Below are positions 48,398 through 56,683 of a DNA stretch of 64,000 bases, one piece after another (the first letter of the stretch is position 1; every line of letters starts with the position of its first letter). The position numbers and the translations under genes are program-made. This DNA is from Candidatus Poribacteria bacterium (GTDB lineage: Bacteria; Poribacteria; WGA-4E; WGA-3G): the NCBI GenBank assembly GCA_003635195.1, contig PYIY01000012.1, positions 1 to 64,000 on the forward strand. Reading direction: 5' to 3'. The notes beneath the pieces are model-generated. The model did no database searches and had not been told where the DNA came from. It worked only from the letters and a program-made list of their open reading frames with translations.

Positions 48398-49258
48398 ATG
48401 TTTTTCGCAAAACGGTATCTGAATTATATGCTCACGATAAGCACGATAATCGGACTTAGTTTCACAATGATAGTAGCAAGTGATGCAAAGATTGATGAAA
48501 ATACGATTCAAGGTATGTGGACATTTGAAGAGGGCGAAGGTGAAACTGTTACAGATCTTTCTGGAAATGGTAGCGATGGTATCTTTGTTGGCGATATCAA
48601 ATGGGTAAAAGGCAAATTCGGCGGCGGTATAGAGTTCAGTGGTGTTGCGGCACAGAATCATGTCCGTATTGGAACGAAAGGGGATCCCGATAGTTTGGCA
48701 GCCTTAAATTTTAAGGACTCCGAGGGGTTCTCGATCCATGCATGGGTATTTGCAACGGCACCGCCTAACGGAAAATGTGTTATATGGAAAGGGCATGGGT
48801 GTTCAAGTTGGTCGCAGTATCTACTTGGAACGGGTGCCCATGAAAATGTCGGTGGAAGAATTAACCAAGCTTCATTTCATTATCGTCTAAAGAGCGCGCC
48901 CGAGAGATTTGAAGCACTCGGAGACCCACTTCCCCAAAATGAGTGGGTTTACCTTGTTGGTGTATGGGATGGCACGAAAATCTATATCTACGTTAATGGT
49001 GAGCTACAGAACAGTGCAGACGCAGTAGGACAACCTTGGGATTCTTTTGAAGCGGTCTACATCGGGGCGGATGCGGGTTGTAATGCTGGTAAGGGGAGGT
49101 GTCATTGGAGTGGAATCATTGATGAAATTGTCATCTTTAATGTGCCACTTTCTGAAGATGAAGTTAAATCCCTTGGCAGTGGAATTGAAGGTGTTTTGGC
49201 AGTTGATGCTGCAGGAAAAACCACTACCACTTGGGGTAAGCTTAAATCGGCGAAGTAG
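48398..49258 (+). CDS. Secreted LamG/concanavalin-like domain protein with TTTWG tail (1)
   Basis: 286 residues from ATG 48398 with GGAGGA directly upstream (an in-frame TTG at 48353 is less likely). Signal peptide ending ASDAK, then one LamG-like jelly roll (GMWTFEEGEGETVTDLSGNG; WVYLVGVWDGTKIYIYVNG; GIIDEIVIFNVPLSEDEV). The last residues TTTTWGKLKSAK form a tail shared with two other exported proteins here. LamG domains bind sugars or proteins, so an extracellular carbohydrate-binding role is plausible. Confidence 0.8.
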   Translation: MFFAKRYLNYMLTISTIIGLSFTMIVASDAKIDENTIQGMWTFEEGEGETVTDLSGNGSDGIFVGDIKWVKGKFGGGIEFSGVAAQNHVRIGTKGDPDSLAALNFKDSEGFSIHAWVFATAPPNGKCVIWKGHGCSSWSQYLLGTGAHENVGGRINQASFHYRLKSAPERFEALGDPLPQNEWVYLVGVWDGTKIYIYVNGELQNSADAVGQPWDSFEAVYIGADAGCNAGKGRCHWSGIIDEIVIFNVPLSEDEVKSLGSGIEGVLAVDAAGKTTTTWGKLKSAK

Positions 49259-49389
49259 CACGCTCTTGATAGGTACCTACTATTTCGTAGTGAATTATCC
49301 AGTAGTGTCTTTCTACGACTTCGCATTTTTTGCAAGAAAACCGAAACGATTAACAACTAAAACGAAGACTCAGTCTTCCACGTTTCTGT

Positions 49390-49419
49390 TTGACATGTGC
49401 CTATTATCGGTGGTATACT
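49390..49419 (+). promoter_or_regulatory. Strong sigma-70-type promoter of the second LamG gene and selenoprotein operon
   Basis: A perfect TTGACA (49390-49395) and TATACT (49414-49419) are separated by 18 bases, 83 bases before ATG 49502. Confidence 0.7.
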
Positions 49420-49501
49420 ATAAGGTAGAAAATATTTCACCGTTATGTGGCTACAGTTGTGAATTGGGAACGATTTCGTTTTGTATCTAAGGAGAAACCT
49501 G

Positions 49502-50302
49502 ATGTTTTTATTTAACAGTGTACGAATAGTGCTCGCGAGTTTTATAGCACTTTTTTTACTGATAGCACTACCGGGCCTCGCGAAAATTAATCCGGATAAT
49601 ATCACCGGAATGTGGCTTTTTAACGAAGGGAAAGGTGGCACCGCCACAGACTCATCAGGAAACGGGAACGATGGTGAAATCCACGGCGCGAAGTGGGTAG
49701 ATGGAAAGTTCGGGAAGGCTCTTGAATTTAACGGTACTGACAATTGGGTTGAAGTGCCACACTCCGACACCGTTGGGTTTAAAGGGGGAACTTCATTCAC
49801 GATCACCTGCTATTTCAAGGGGACGAAGGTCGCTGGCGCGCTCGTTGGAAAAAATTATGAGGATACATCACAGGTATTGCCATGGTACCTGCTCTGGAAC
49901 GGAGGTGCCGATAACAAGGTGACTCTCTACCTGCGCGACGGTGCATCAACGAGTTTCCGAGCGAATGGTACCACCGAAATTGGAGATGATAAATGGCATT
50001 TCGTCGTTGGTAGAGCAGATGCCGATGCAGGTAAGATTTCGATATGGATAGATGGCAAAATGGAAGCCGAGGTTGATTTCAATAAAAAAGACGGATATGG
50101 CACCGGTGAAGGCGTATTTCATATCGCACGCCACTACGACCGGTATACTGAAGGTATCATTGACGATGTTGCCCTCTTCAATGTTGCTCTGGAAGAAGAG
50201 GATATGGATGCCCTCATGAGCGACGGGGTTGAAACTGCTGCCGCAGTTGAACCTGTGAACAAACTGACAACGACATGGGGCAGGATCAAAAACAGTAAAT
50301 AG
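49502..50302 (+). CDS. Secreted LamG/concanavalin-like domain protein with TTTWG tail (2)
   Basis: 266 residues from ATG 49502 with AAGGAG upstream. Signal peptide ending GLA-KI, one LamG-like domain (GMWLFNEGKGGTATDSSGNG; WHFVVGRADADAGKISIWIDG; GIIDDVALFNVALEEED), and the C-terminal tail KLTTTWGRIKNSK. A paralogue of the previous gene, divergent in the middle. It ends 16 bases before the selenoprotein gene and may share its transcript. Confidence 0.8.
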   Translation: MFLFNSVRIVLASFIALFLLIALPGLAKINPDNITGMWLFNEGKGGTATDSSGNGNDGEIHGAKWVDGKFGKALEFNGTDNWVEVPHSDTVGFKGGTSFTITCYFKGTKVAGALVGKNYEDTSQVLPWYLLWNGGADNKVTLYLRDGASTSFRANGTTEIGDDKWHFVVGRADADAGKISIWIDGKMEAEVDFNKKDGYGTGEGVFHIARHYDRYTEGIIDDVALFNVALEEEDMDALMSDGVETAAAVEPVNKLTTTWGRIKNSK

Positions 50303-50318
50303 GGAAATAAGGAAAACT

Positions 50319-51488
50319 ATGAAACGGATACAGGCACTTCTATCTTTCACGCTTCTGTTGTTCGCATTCGGTTGTGGAACAGAGAATCCCATTGAAGAAA
50401 CCGGGGATATTACCTTGATTGAAACCACCGCAACAGGGTCTTTTCGTGGTGATGTTGAATTAATCGAAGGTGTAACTATCTACATGCGTTTTTTGAAAGC
50501 CGGGCAAATCCTCGCGCAAGTTGAATTTGAAATGCATGGCGTGAAGGCAACAAGTACAGATGTGAATATCTTCACCTCTACAAACCAGGGGATCGGAAAT
50601 TATAGTGTTAAAGAAGCTGAACCGGGGGACTACACCATCCATGTGTCAGCCAAGGGATACCAAACGACGGAATTGAAAGTTACCGTCATCCCAGACCAGA
50701 GCGTTTCACTCGATAAAGTTGCACTTGTCGCCTTGAAAACGCCTGTTTCGCATCTGCATGGTGTTTTAAGGGACGAAGTGACCGGTGAACCCATTGGTGC
50801 GGTCAACCTCCAACTCAAGGATAACGCAGGGAAAGTGTACGAAACGTTGACGACAGCGGCAGGTGTTTTCTCTTTTGAAAATCTTCCCGTGCAGCAACCC
50901 TTTACGTTGACTGTTGCGCACGTAGGCTACGAAGGTAAGGAAGTGGCAGTGAATCCGATACCCGCTTCTGAGACATTGGAGTTAACCGTCGAACTCACAC
51001 CACTGGTGGAACCTGAAAAGTTGGATCCAGGTCAGGGTTTGAGTATTGGAAGTCAGGCACCGAACTTTGAATTACCAGATGGCAACGGCAAATTACACGC
51101 GCTCGCTGGTTATAACGCTGATAAAAACGTTGTCCTTATATTTTACCGCGGTGGTTGGTGACCGTTCTGCAGAGGGCAACTCGGCGAGTTGCAAGACAAC
51201 TATGCGAAGATTCAAGCTGCAGATGCAGAACTCATTGCTATCAGTTCCGATAACGCAGGCGATACCAAACAGACGGTTCAAAACCACGGGCTCAAATTTC
51301 CGGTACTTTCTGATAAGGACAAAAAGGCGATCACTGCCTACAACGTCGTTGATCCTGGCAACAATCGGATAGCACGACCTGCTGCCTATATCGTTCACAA
51401 AGATGGAACGATCGCTTGGAAATCTTTGGATACCAAGGCTGCTCGTGTGCCGACGGCGGAAATTCTCACAGAATTGGGTAAGTTTTAA
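50319..51488 (+). CDS. Selenocysteine-containing peroxiredoxin-like lipoprotein with carboxypeptidase-regulatory-like domains
   Basis: 389 residues when TGA at 51159-51161 (codon 281) is decoded. Lipoprotein signal with lipobox AFGC; two beta-sandwich segments of carboxypeptidase-regulatory type (about 40-135, with GDYTIHVSAKGYQTTELKV, and about 143-225, with VTGEPIGAVNLQL and AGVFSFENLP); then an AhpC/TSA-like thioredoxin fold from about 245 (GSQAPNFELPDGNGK). The active-site strand is VVLIFYRGGW-U-PFCRGQL; relatives have Cys at U (GGWCPFC). After the UGA the frame stays open and homologous (AISSDNAGDTKQTV, FPVLSDKDKKAI, AAYIVHKDGTI) to TAA 51486-51488. A hairpin follows the UGA. Probably a periplasm-facing thiol peroxidase or reductase. 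Ordinary gene callers would split it in two. Confidence 0.9.
51176..51192 (+). promoter_or_regulatory. bSECIS hairpin of the peroxiredoxin-like selenoprotein
   Basis: GCAACTC (51176-51182) and GAGTTGC (51186-51192) pair perfectly over 7 bases around loop GGC, which offers unpaired G residues 22-23 bases after the UGA. Distance and shape fit bacterial SECIS elements bound by SelB. The hairpin also encodes G-Q-L-G-E-L-Q of the protein. Confidence 0.75.
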
Positions 51489-52615
51489 TGAAACCTAACG
51501 ACAAAGTTATAGCAGGCATTATTGCCGACAGCCAAGAGGCAGCGCACCATCGAGACACGCTCAATCGCCGGCAGTTCCTAACTCGACTCGCTACACAGGT
51601 TGGGGGTATCGGTGGCGCGCTCAGCACGCTTCCAGCATTCGCACAACTGAGTAGCGGACAATTGCAACCCGACACTCCTACAGAAACAGTGCCCCTTATA
51701 CCTGTCGTTGAGGCTATCGGTAAAGAGGTTTGGGAAAACGATCAGCTCAATGAAGATGCCGTGAGTGAACTGATGGATCAGGCGATGATGAAGTTGACTG
51801 GACGTTCCTCCGCGAAAGAGGCGTGGCGAGATATTGTGCTACCCGATGATATTGTCGGCATAAAAATCAACCCGCTTGCTGGACCGGAGCTTAGCACGCA
51901 TTCCATCATTGTGGATAAAATCGTTGAAGGATTATACGGTGCAGGTGTTCTTCGGAAACAGATTATTATCTGGGACCGGTTTCAGGAACATCTCTTAAAT
52001 GCCGGGTATCCAATCAACAAAGATGAGACCGATGTGCGAACTATTGCCTCCGACACGGAAGATATTGGGTATGACGATGAGGTGTTTTATGAGAACGAGA
52101 AGGATAGTATTGCGCGTCGGGAGAACGAAAGCACACGCTCCCGGTATTCTCGAATCGTTACGCAGCAAGTTGATGTGCTAATTAACGTCCCTGTCTTAAA
52201 GCACCATGCGATGGCGGGGGTGAGCGGCTGTTTAAAGAATCTCGCATTCGGGAGTGTTGATAACACGCGCCGGTTCCACGGAAAACCGATCTATTGCAAC
52301 CCGGCTATCGCCGAAATTCTGGAGCATAAGGTGCTAAAAGAGAAACTTGTTCTTAATATCGTTGATGGACTGGTCGCCTCGTTTGATAGGGGACCGACAT
52401 ATCACGCCGAAAGCGCGTGGAAATACGGTAGTCTTTTTATCAGTGCTGATCCGGTCATTCTTGACGTGTTGGTGCTTCAGACAGTCAACCAGAAACGCGA
52501 GGAGATGGAATTAGATTCTGTCTCTAAACTCGCGAACCACATCAATACGGCGAGTAAGCTCGATTTAGGCACGAATACGCTGGATCAAGCGGATCTTCGG
52601 AAAGTTGAGGTTTAA
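51488..52615 (+). CDS. Tat-type exported DUF362 protein
   Basis: 375 residues whose ATG overlaps the selenoprotein stop (TAATG). A twin-arginine-like signal (NRRQFLTRLATQVGG, about 26-55, ending AFA) precedes a DUF362 domain with DIVGIKINPLAGP, VDVLINVPVLKHHAMAGVSG and NIVDGLVA. DUF362 proteins are of uncertain function, and some carry ferredoxin-like domains (none here). Export by Tat suggests folding or cofactor loading before transport. Tight coupling with the selenoprotein implies a joint function outside the cytoplasm. Confidence 0.82.
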   Translation: MKPNDKVIAGIIADSQEAAHHRDTLNRRQFLTRLATQVGGIGGALSTLPAFAQLSSGQLQPDTPTETVPLIPVVEAIGKEVWENDQLNEDAVSELMDQAMMKLTGRSSAKEAWRDIVLPDDIVGIKINPLAGPELSTHSIIVDKIVEGLYGAGVLRKQIIIWDRFQEHLLNAGYPINKDETDVRTIASDTEDIGYDDEVFYENEKDSIARRENESTRSRYSRIVTQQVDVLINVPVLKHHAMAGVSGCLKNLAFGSVDNTRRFHGKPIYCNPAIAEILEHKVLKEKLVLNIVDGLVASFDRGPTYHAESAWKYGSLFISADPVILDVLVLQTVNQKREEMELDSVSKLANHINTASKLDLGTNTLDQADLRKVEV

Positions 52616-52617
52616 TT

Positions 52618-52860
52618 ATGATACGTAAACGTGTGTTTCTTTTTATCCTACTCGGTCTCCTCTGTATTGCTGTCACGTTTTCAGGATGCACCCTGACTTT
52701 CACGCAGAGTGACACGCTCCAATTGAGTCTATCAGAACCGACAGATCAGGCAATGTCGTTGGTCGCTGAGTTTGAGGCTGGCGAGGCGGAAAATGTCGCC
52801 GGTGATGTGACACAGAAGGCCGGAAGTGCTTGTGCCGGTGGGGCGTGTATTATCTATTAG
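52618..52860 (+). CDS. Small lipoprotein with C-terminal CAGGAC motif
   Basis: 80 residues, starting 2 bases after the DUF362 stop. Lipoprotein signal with lipobox TFSGC, a short acidic mature part and the ending SACAGGACIIY, in which two Cys are separated by four residues. I do not know the family. The last four bases overlap the convergent PD-(D/E)XK gene. The Cys pair and the operon partners suggest a redox substrate or a metal-binding peptide; this is inference. Confidence 0.7.
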   Translation: MIRKRVFLFILLGLLCIAVTFSGCTLTFTQSDTLQLSLSEPTDQAMSLVAEFEAGEAENVAGDVTQKAGSACAGGACIIY

Positions 52861-53477
52861 CCGGTTTCTGACCGTGCTTCCGTGCTCGCTTTGAAGACGG
52901 CATCAATTGCACTGAAGAGGACAGGCAAATTATCCATTGTCACACTTGTTCTATTTCGGGTGAAAGTGTTATTAACAAGCTGACCAAATTCCCATAATTT
53001 TCCGTCACTCACGATGCCATAGACAGGAAAATCGGTATCTTCATTTATTTTTTGAGCGGCTACCAACTCCGATAGGCATTGCCCCCAACCTTGATCGAAA
53101 TCGTTCTTTTTCGCTTCGACGAGAATTATCAGCGGCGTTCCGACAACGAGGAGGCCCAATTCGGATCTTGTGGAGATCAGATAATCAGGCGTTCCATTGA
53201 GCGTTTCATCGTAGGTGATGGCTTTCTTTATCCAGAGGGCGTAGTTGTCGGCATAGGGTTTGTATATCTCTTTCAAAATAGGAAAGATAATTGCTTGACA
53301 GCGGGCCGCCTCCGATGCAAAAACATCAATATTCTGTATACAAAACTCAAATTCTTGCAGAAACTGTTCGGAAGGGGTGCCTGGGATTTCCTCAATGTGG
53401 ACGAAGTCTTTTGTTGTGTATGTGATTCTGAATCTCTCTAAGACTTCAGGAATTGTATTAAAATCGCTAAATGCCAT
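52857..53477 (-). CDS. PD-(D/E)XK nuclease-like protein
   Basis: 206 residues. GTPDYLIS and, after a short strand, LIILVEAKKND give the Asp and Glu-x-Lys of a PD-(D/E)XK core, followed by WGQCLSELVAAQ and VYGIVSDGKLWEFG, a common layout of type I HsdR-N-like stand-alone proteins. No methylase or helicase lies nearby, so a defence role is not established. It has a clear promoter and AAGGAGG before the ATG. Confidence 0.72.
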   Translation of the reverse strand: MAFSDFNTIPEVLERFRITYTTKDFVHIEEIPGTPSEQFLQEFEFCIQNIDVFASEAARCQAIIFPILKEIYKPYADNYALWIKKAITYDETLNGTPDYLISTRSELGLLVVGTPLIILVEAKKNDFDQGWGQCLSELVAAQKINEDTDFPVYGIVSDGKLWEFGQLVNNTFTRNRTSVTMDNLPVLFSAIDAVFKASTEARSETG

Positions 53478-53497
53478 GAGTGCTACCTCCTTCTTAA

Positions 53498-53526
53498 ATT
53501 ATAACGTACGCTGGCGAATATTTCAA
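53498..53526 (-). promoter_or_regulatory. Promoter of the PD-(D/E)XK gene
   Basis: On the minus strand TTGAAA (53526-53521) and TATAAT (53503-53498) are 17 bases apart, 21 bases before the ATG at 53477, so the transcript leader would be short. Confidence 0.6.
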
Positions 53527-53553
53527 CCTAATCTCGACTGTTTGCTCCCTTCA

Positions 53554-55539
53554 TTATTTGTTATCTGGGACCCCCTTGGCGATAATTTTATCCCAATCCC
53601 AGAGAAGGACCGTGCCATCCTGACTACCACTGGCAAGCGTTTTCCCGTCGTGTGAAAATACAAGCGTTTCTATCGGTTCCGTATGTCCGGACAGCATTCC
53701 CAAACCTCTACGAGTTTCCACATCCCATAACTTAATCGGGTTGCTCCAACCCTCCATGTCCGATCCTACGAGAGTCGTGCCATCCGGTGAGAATGTCAGG
53801 ATATTTTTAAATCCGCGCAAACCTCCACGGATGAAGGTTAGTTTATCTTCTGCTTCTATGCGGAATTCCCACAAGCAAATGTGGCCTCCCGTTGCTATTG
53901 CAAGGGTAGTGCTGTCGGGCGAGAATGCCATCGCAGCGGCTTTTTGGGTTGAAATTATGGCGGGTTCGTTGGGTGCTTCTACATTCCACACTTGTGCTTT
54001 ACCGGAACGTTCTATTGTGGCGAGCCATTTTCCGTCTGGTGAAAATACTGGATCCGTCCTCGGCGACCAGCGCGCATCAAAGATGAACAGTCCATCACCG
54101 CTGCTCATGTGCCATGCTTGAATGTCTTTGTGACTACTGACTGCAAGTATACCGTGAACGGGGGAGAATATGGATTTTGACGCGCTATTGCCAATATCTT
54201 GCCACGGTCCCGGAATTTCAGCCTCGGTGGCGATCTCCCATAATTGAAGGCTATTACTGGTGAGACTGCTACGGTGACCGAAGCCATCCGGCTTGAATGC
54301 GATTAAACCGCTCTGCCCTTCTCTCACAAAGTAGGTCGCATCCGGTGAAAGTGCAATTACATCAGCAGCATCGCATTGACTATCGGTAAAGGTAATCAGT
54401 TCACGTCCCGTCTGTAGACTCCATACGTCCACAATGCCGTTAAAGGCTGCAGTTGTGAGCGTTGTTCCATTTTCAGAGAACGCGACGGCTTTTACCGATT
54501 CTGTATGTCCACTTGTAAAGGTAATGAGTTCTTCCCCGTTGAGCGGATTCCAGAATCGGATTGTGCCATCAGTACTGCCGCTGGCAAGACACATCCCATA
54601 AAGTGGGGTTCCAACAGGCGCGAAGGCTAAAGCGTTGATGGTATTTTTATGACCTGTGATAGTCGCCCGTTCTTGTTGTGTGTCTAAATCCCAGAGTTTG
54701 ATGGTCTTGCTTGCGTCTCCGCTCGCAACGGTGTTTCCATCTTCGGAGAATGCGACGGCGGTGACCCAACCGGTATGTCCGATTAGTGTGCCAAGTTTCG
54801 TGTGGTTCTGTGTATCCCATAACCGCACCGTTTTGTCTTCACTGCCGCTTGCGAGCATTTTTCCGTCTGGCGAGAACGTTAATGCCAGAATCTCCGAATC
54901 TCTACCGCCACCATGTCCCTCAAGATCTGCCTGTTGACTACTTGTCGTTGTATCCCATAACTGGATTCTTCCGTTTCGGTCTCCAATGGCAAGGGTGCTG
55001 CCATCTTGAGAGAATGTAACTCTATTGATTGGGTTATCTAAGCGTGACTCTGATAATTTTTGACCGGTGTCGGCGTGCCAATAGGTAATTTCACGATTTC
55101 CATTTGTACTGATGAGTATCTCGCCATAAAACGTCAACGCAGGTAATGAATAAGGTTCCCGTGTTAACGGAACGGTTGAGCGTTTGCTTTTTGTTTCTAC
55201 GTCCCAAACTTGGATGACAGGGTTGACAAACCCACCGCTTGCGAAGGTTTTTCCATCTTGTGAGAACGCGAGTGCATTTACCTGTCCAGTATGTCCTGTG
55301 AATAGGGCTGTCTCTTTTCCATCGGGTACATCGTATACCCACGCTCCGACATCTGTTCCTACGACGAGGCGAGTGCCATCGGGTGAAAACCGCATGATAT
55401 TAATGCCGCCTTTCCCGAGGCGTGCGATTGCGCCTTCGGGTAACCCGACTTTCGTATTGTCTTCTGCGAAACTGATTAACGGTATTCCAACTATCATCAA
55501 TAAGGTGATAAAAAAGGGGTGTATTGTTTTCATTTTCAA
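53554..55539 (-). CDS. Secreted WD40-repeat protein (cluster copy A)
   Basis: 661 residues with a signal peptide ending SFA-ED, the shared opening NTKVGLPEGAIARLGKGGIN, and about 12-14 WD40-type repeats (LTFSPDGKMLASGSEDKTVRLWD is the best preserved). The first repeats are strong and the middle ones degenerate. It belongs to a minus-strand run of three paralogues, separated by 13 and 18 bases, so they are co-transcribed. Likely a beta-propeller scaffold in the periplasm or outside; partners unknown. Confidence 0.85.
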   Translation of the reverse strand: MKMKTIHPFFITLLMIVGIPLISFAEDNTKVGLPEGAIARLGKGGINIMRFSPDGTRLVVGTDVGAWVYDVPDGKETALFTGHTGQVNALAFSQDGKTFASGGFVNPVIQVWDVETKSKRSTVPLTREPYSLPALTFYGEILISTNGNREITYWHADTGQKLSESRLDNPINRVTFSQDGSTLAIGDRNGRIQLWDTTTSSQQADLEGHGGGRDSEILALTFSPDGKMLASGSEDKTVRLWDTQNHTKLGTLIGHTGWVTAVAFSEDGNTVASGDASKTIKLWDLDTQQERATITGHKNTINALAFAPVGTPLYGMCLASGSTDGTIRFWNPLNGEELITFTSGHTESVKAVAFSENGTTLTTAAFNGIVDVWSLQTGRELITFTDSQCDAADVIALSPDATYFVREGQSGLIAFKPDGFGHRSSLTSNSLQLWEIATEAEIPGPWQDIGNSASKSIFSPVHGILAVSSHKDIQAWHMSSGDGLFIFDARWSPRTDPVFSPDGKWLATIERSGKAQVWNVEAPNEPAIISTQKAAAMAFSPDSTTLAIATGGHICLWEFRIEAEDKLTFIRGGLRGFKNILTFSPDGTTLVGSDMEGWSNPIKLWDVETRRGLGMLSGHTEPIETLVFSHDGKTLASGSQDGTVLLWDWDKIIAKGVPDNK

Positions 55540-55552
55540 TTTCCTGTGTTAT

Positions 55553-56644
55553 CTATTCTGTATGCCCGGTGGTAAAGGTCAAAAGTTCTTGTCCGGTGTT
55601 TGGATCCCAGAACCGAATTGTACCATCGGCACTGCCACTGACAAGGCATCCACTATAAAGGGGTGTCCCTTTGGGAGCGAAGGTTAGAGCATTGATGGTG
55701 TTTTTGTGTCCTCTAAGTGCCACACGTGCATGTCGGGTACTGACATCCCAAAGTTTGATGATCTTATTTGCGTCTCCAGTGGCAAGCGTTTTTCCATCAG
55801 CGGAGAATGCGACAGTGGTAATCCATGCTTTGTGTCCTTTGAGCGTAGCATGTTTCGAGCGTGTCCAGGCATTCCACAACTGGACTGTCTTATCTTCGCT
55901 CCCGCTTGCGAGCATTTTGCCATCTGATGAGAACGCCAATGCCCGAACCTCCTCATCTTGGGGCGGTTTGTCTGTCCAACCTAAAATAGACTTCAGAGAT
56001 TCCAAAAACTGGGTATGTCCTTTAATGGATGCCAACTGTCCACCTGTAGTTGAATCCCACAAGTAGATTTTACCTTGTTGGTTTCCAGTGGCAAAGGTAG
56101 TACCGTCCTGAGAGACTGTCACTGCTTCGTACGAATTTACCCTTCTACTTTTGTTTGATAATCTTTTGCCAGTGTTAACATCCCAGTGGGTAATTTTACC
56201 AAGTTTATCCAGACTTATAAGCCGTGTATTATCTTCGGAGAAGGTCAATGTTGTTATAGACTCGTATCTCTCGGCTAATTTAAGGGTTGAAAGCTTACTG
56301 CCAGTTTCCAAATCCCAAAGTTGTATTACAGGGTTCGCAACCCCGCCGCTTGCGAGCATTTTTTCATCTTTTGAGAATGCAAGGGTATTAACTTGCCCGA
56401 CATGTTCTGTGAATAGAACCGTCTCTTCTCCACTCGGCACATTGTATGACCACACCCCAGCATCCGTTCCTACGACGAGACGCGTGCCATCCGGCGAAAA
56501 CCGCATGATATTAATACCACCTTTTCCGAGGCGTGCGATTGCGCCTTCAGGTAATCCGACTTTCGTGTTGTCCTGCGCGAAACTATTTGAGAGCATCGGA
56601 GCAGCGAAGAGAAAAATAGTGAGGAATAGGTGTTTGGTTTTCAT
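55553..56644 (-). CDS. Secreted WD40-repeat protein, C-terminally truncated paralogue (cluster copy B)
   Basis: 363 residues from ATG 56644 with AAAGGAG upstream (the ATG at 56665 lies in front of that site). Signal peptide ending SFA-QD, opening NTKVGLPEGAIARLGKGGIN, then about seven WD40 repeats. It stops at TFTTGHTE, exactly where both neighbours continue with SVKAVAFSENG or WVKAVAFAENG. The result is about one propeller, so the protein may be functional, but it looks like a shortened copy of the two larger genes. Confidence 0.8.
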   Translation of the reverse strand: MKTKHLFLTIFLFAAPMLSNSFAQDNTKVGLPEGAIARLGKGGINIMRFSPDGTRLVVGTDAGVWSYNVPSGEETVLFTEHVGQVNTLAFSKDEKMLASGGVANPVIQLWDLETGSKLSTLKLAERYESITTLTFSEDNTRLISLDKLGKITHWDVNTGKRLSNKSRRVNSYEAVTVSQDGTTFATGNQQGKIYLWDSTTGGQLASIKGHTQFLESLKSILGWTDKPPQDEEVRALAFSSDGKMLASGSEDKTVQLWNAWTRSKHATLKGHKAWITTVAFSADGKTLATGDANKIIKLWDVSTRHARVALRGHKNTINALTFAPKGTPLYSGCLVSGSADGTIRFWDPNTGQELLTFTTGHTE

Positions 56645-56683
56645 GGTATTTGCTCCTTTCTGCAATTGGGCGAGTGAATCTTA

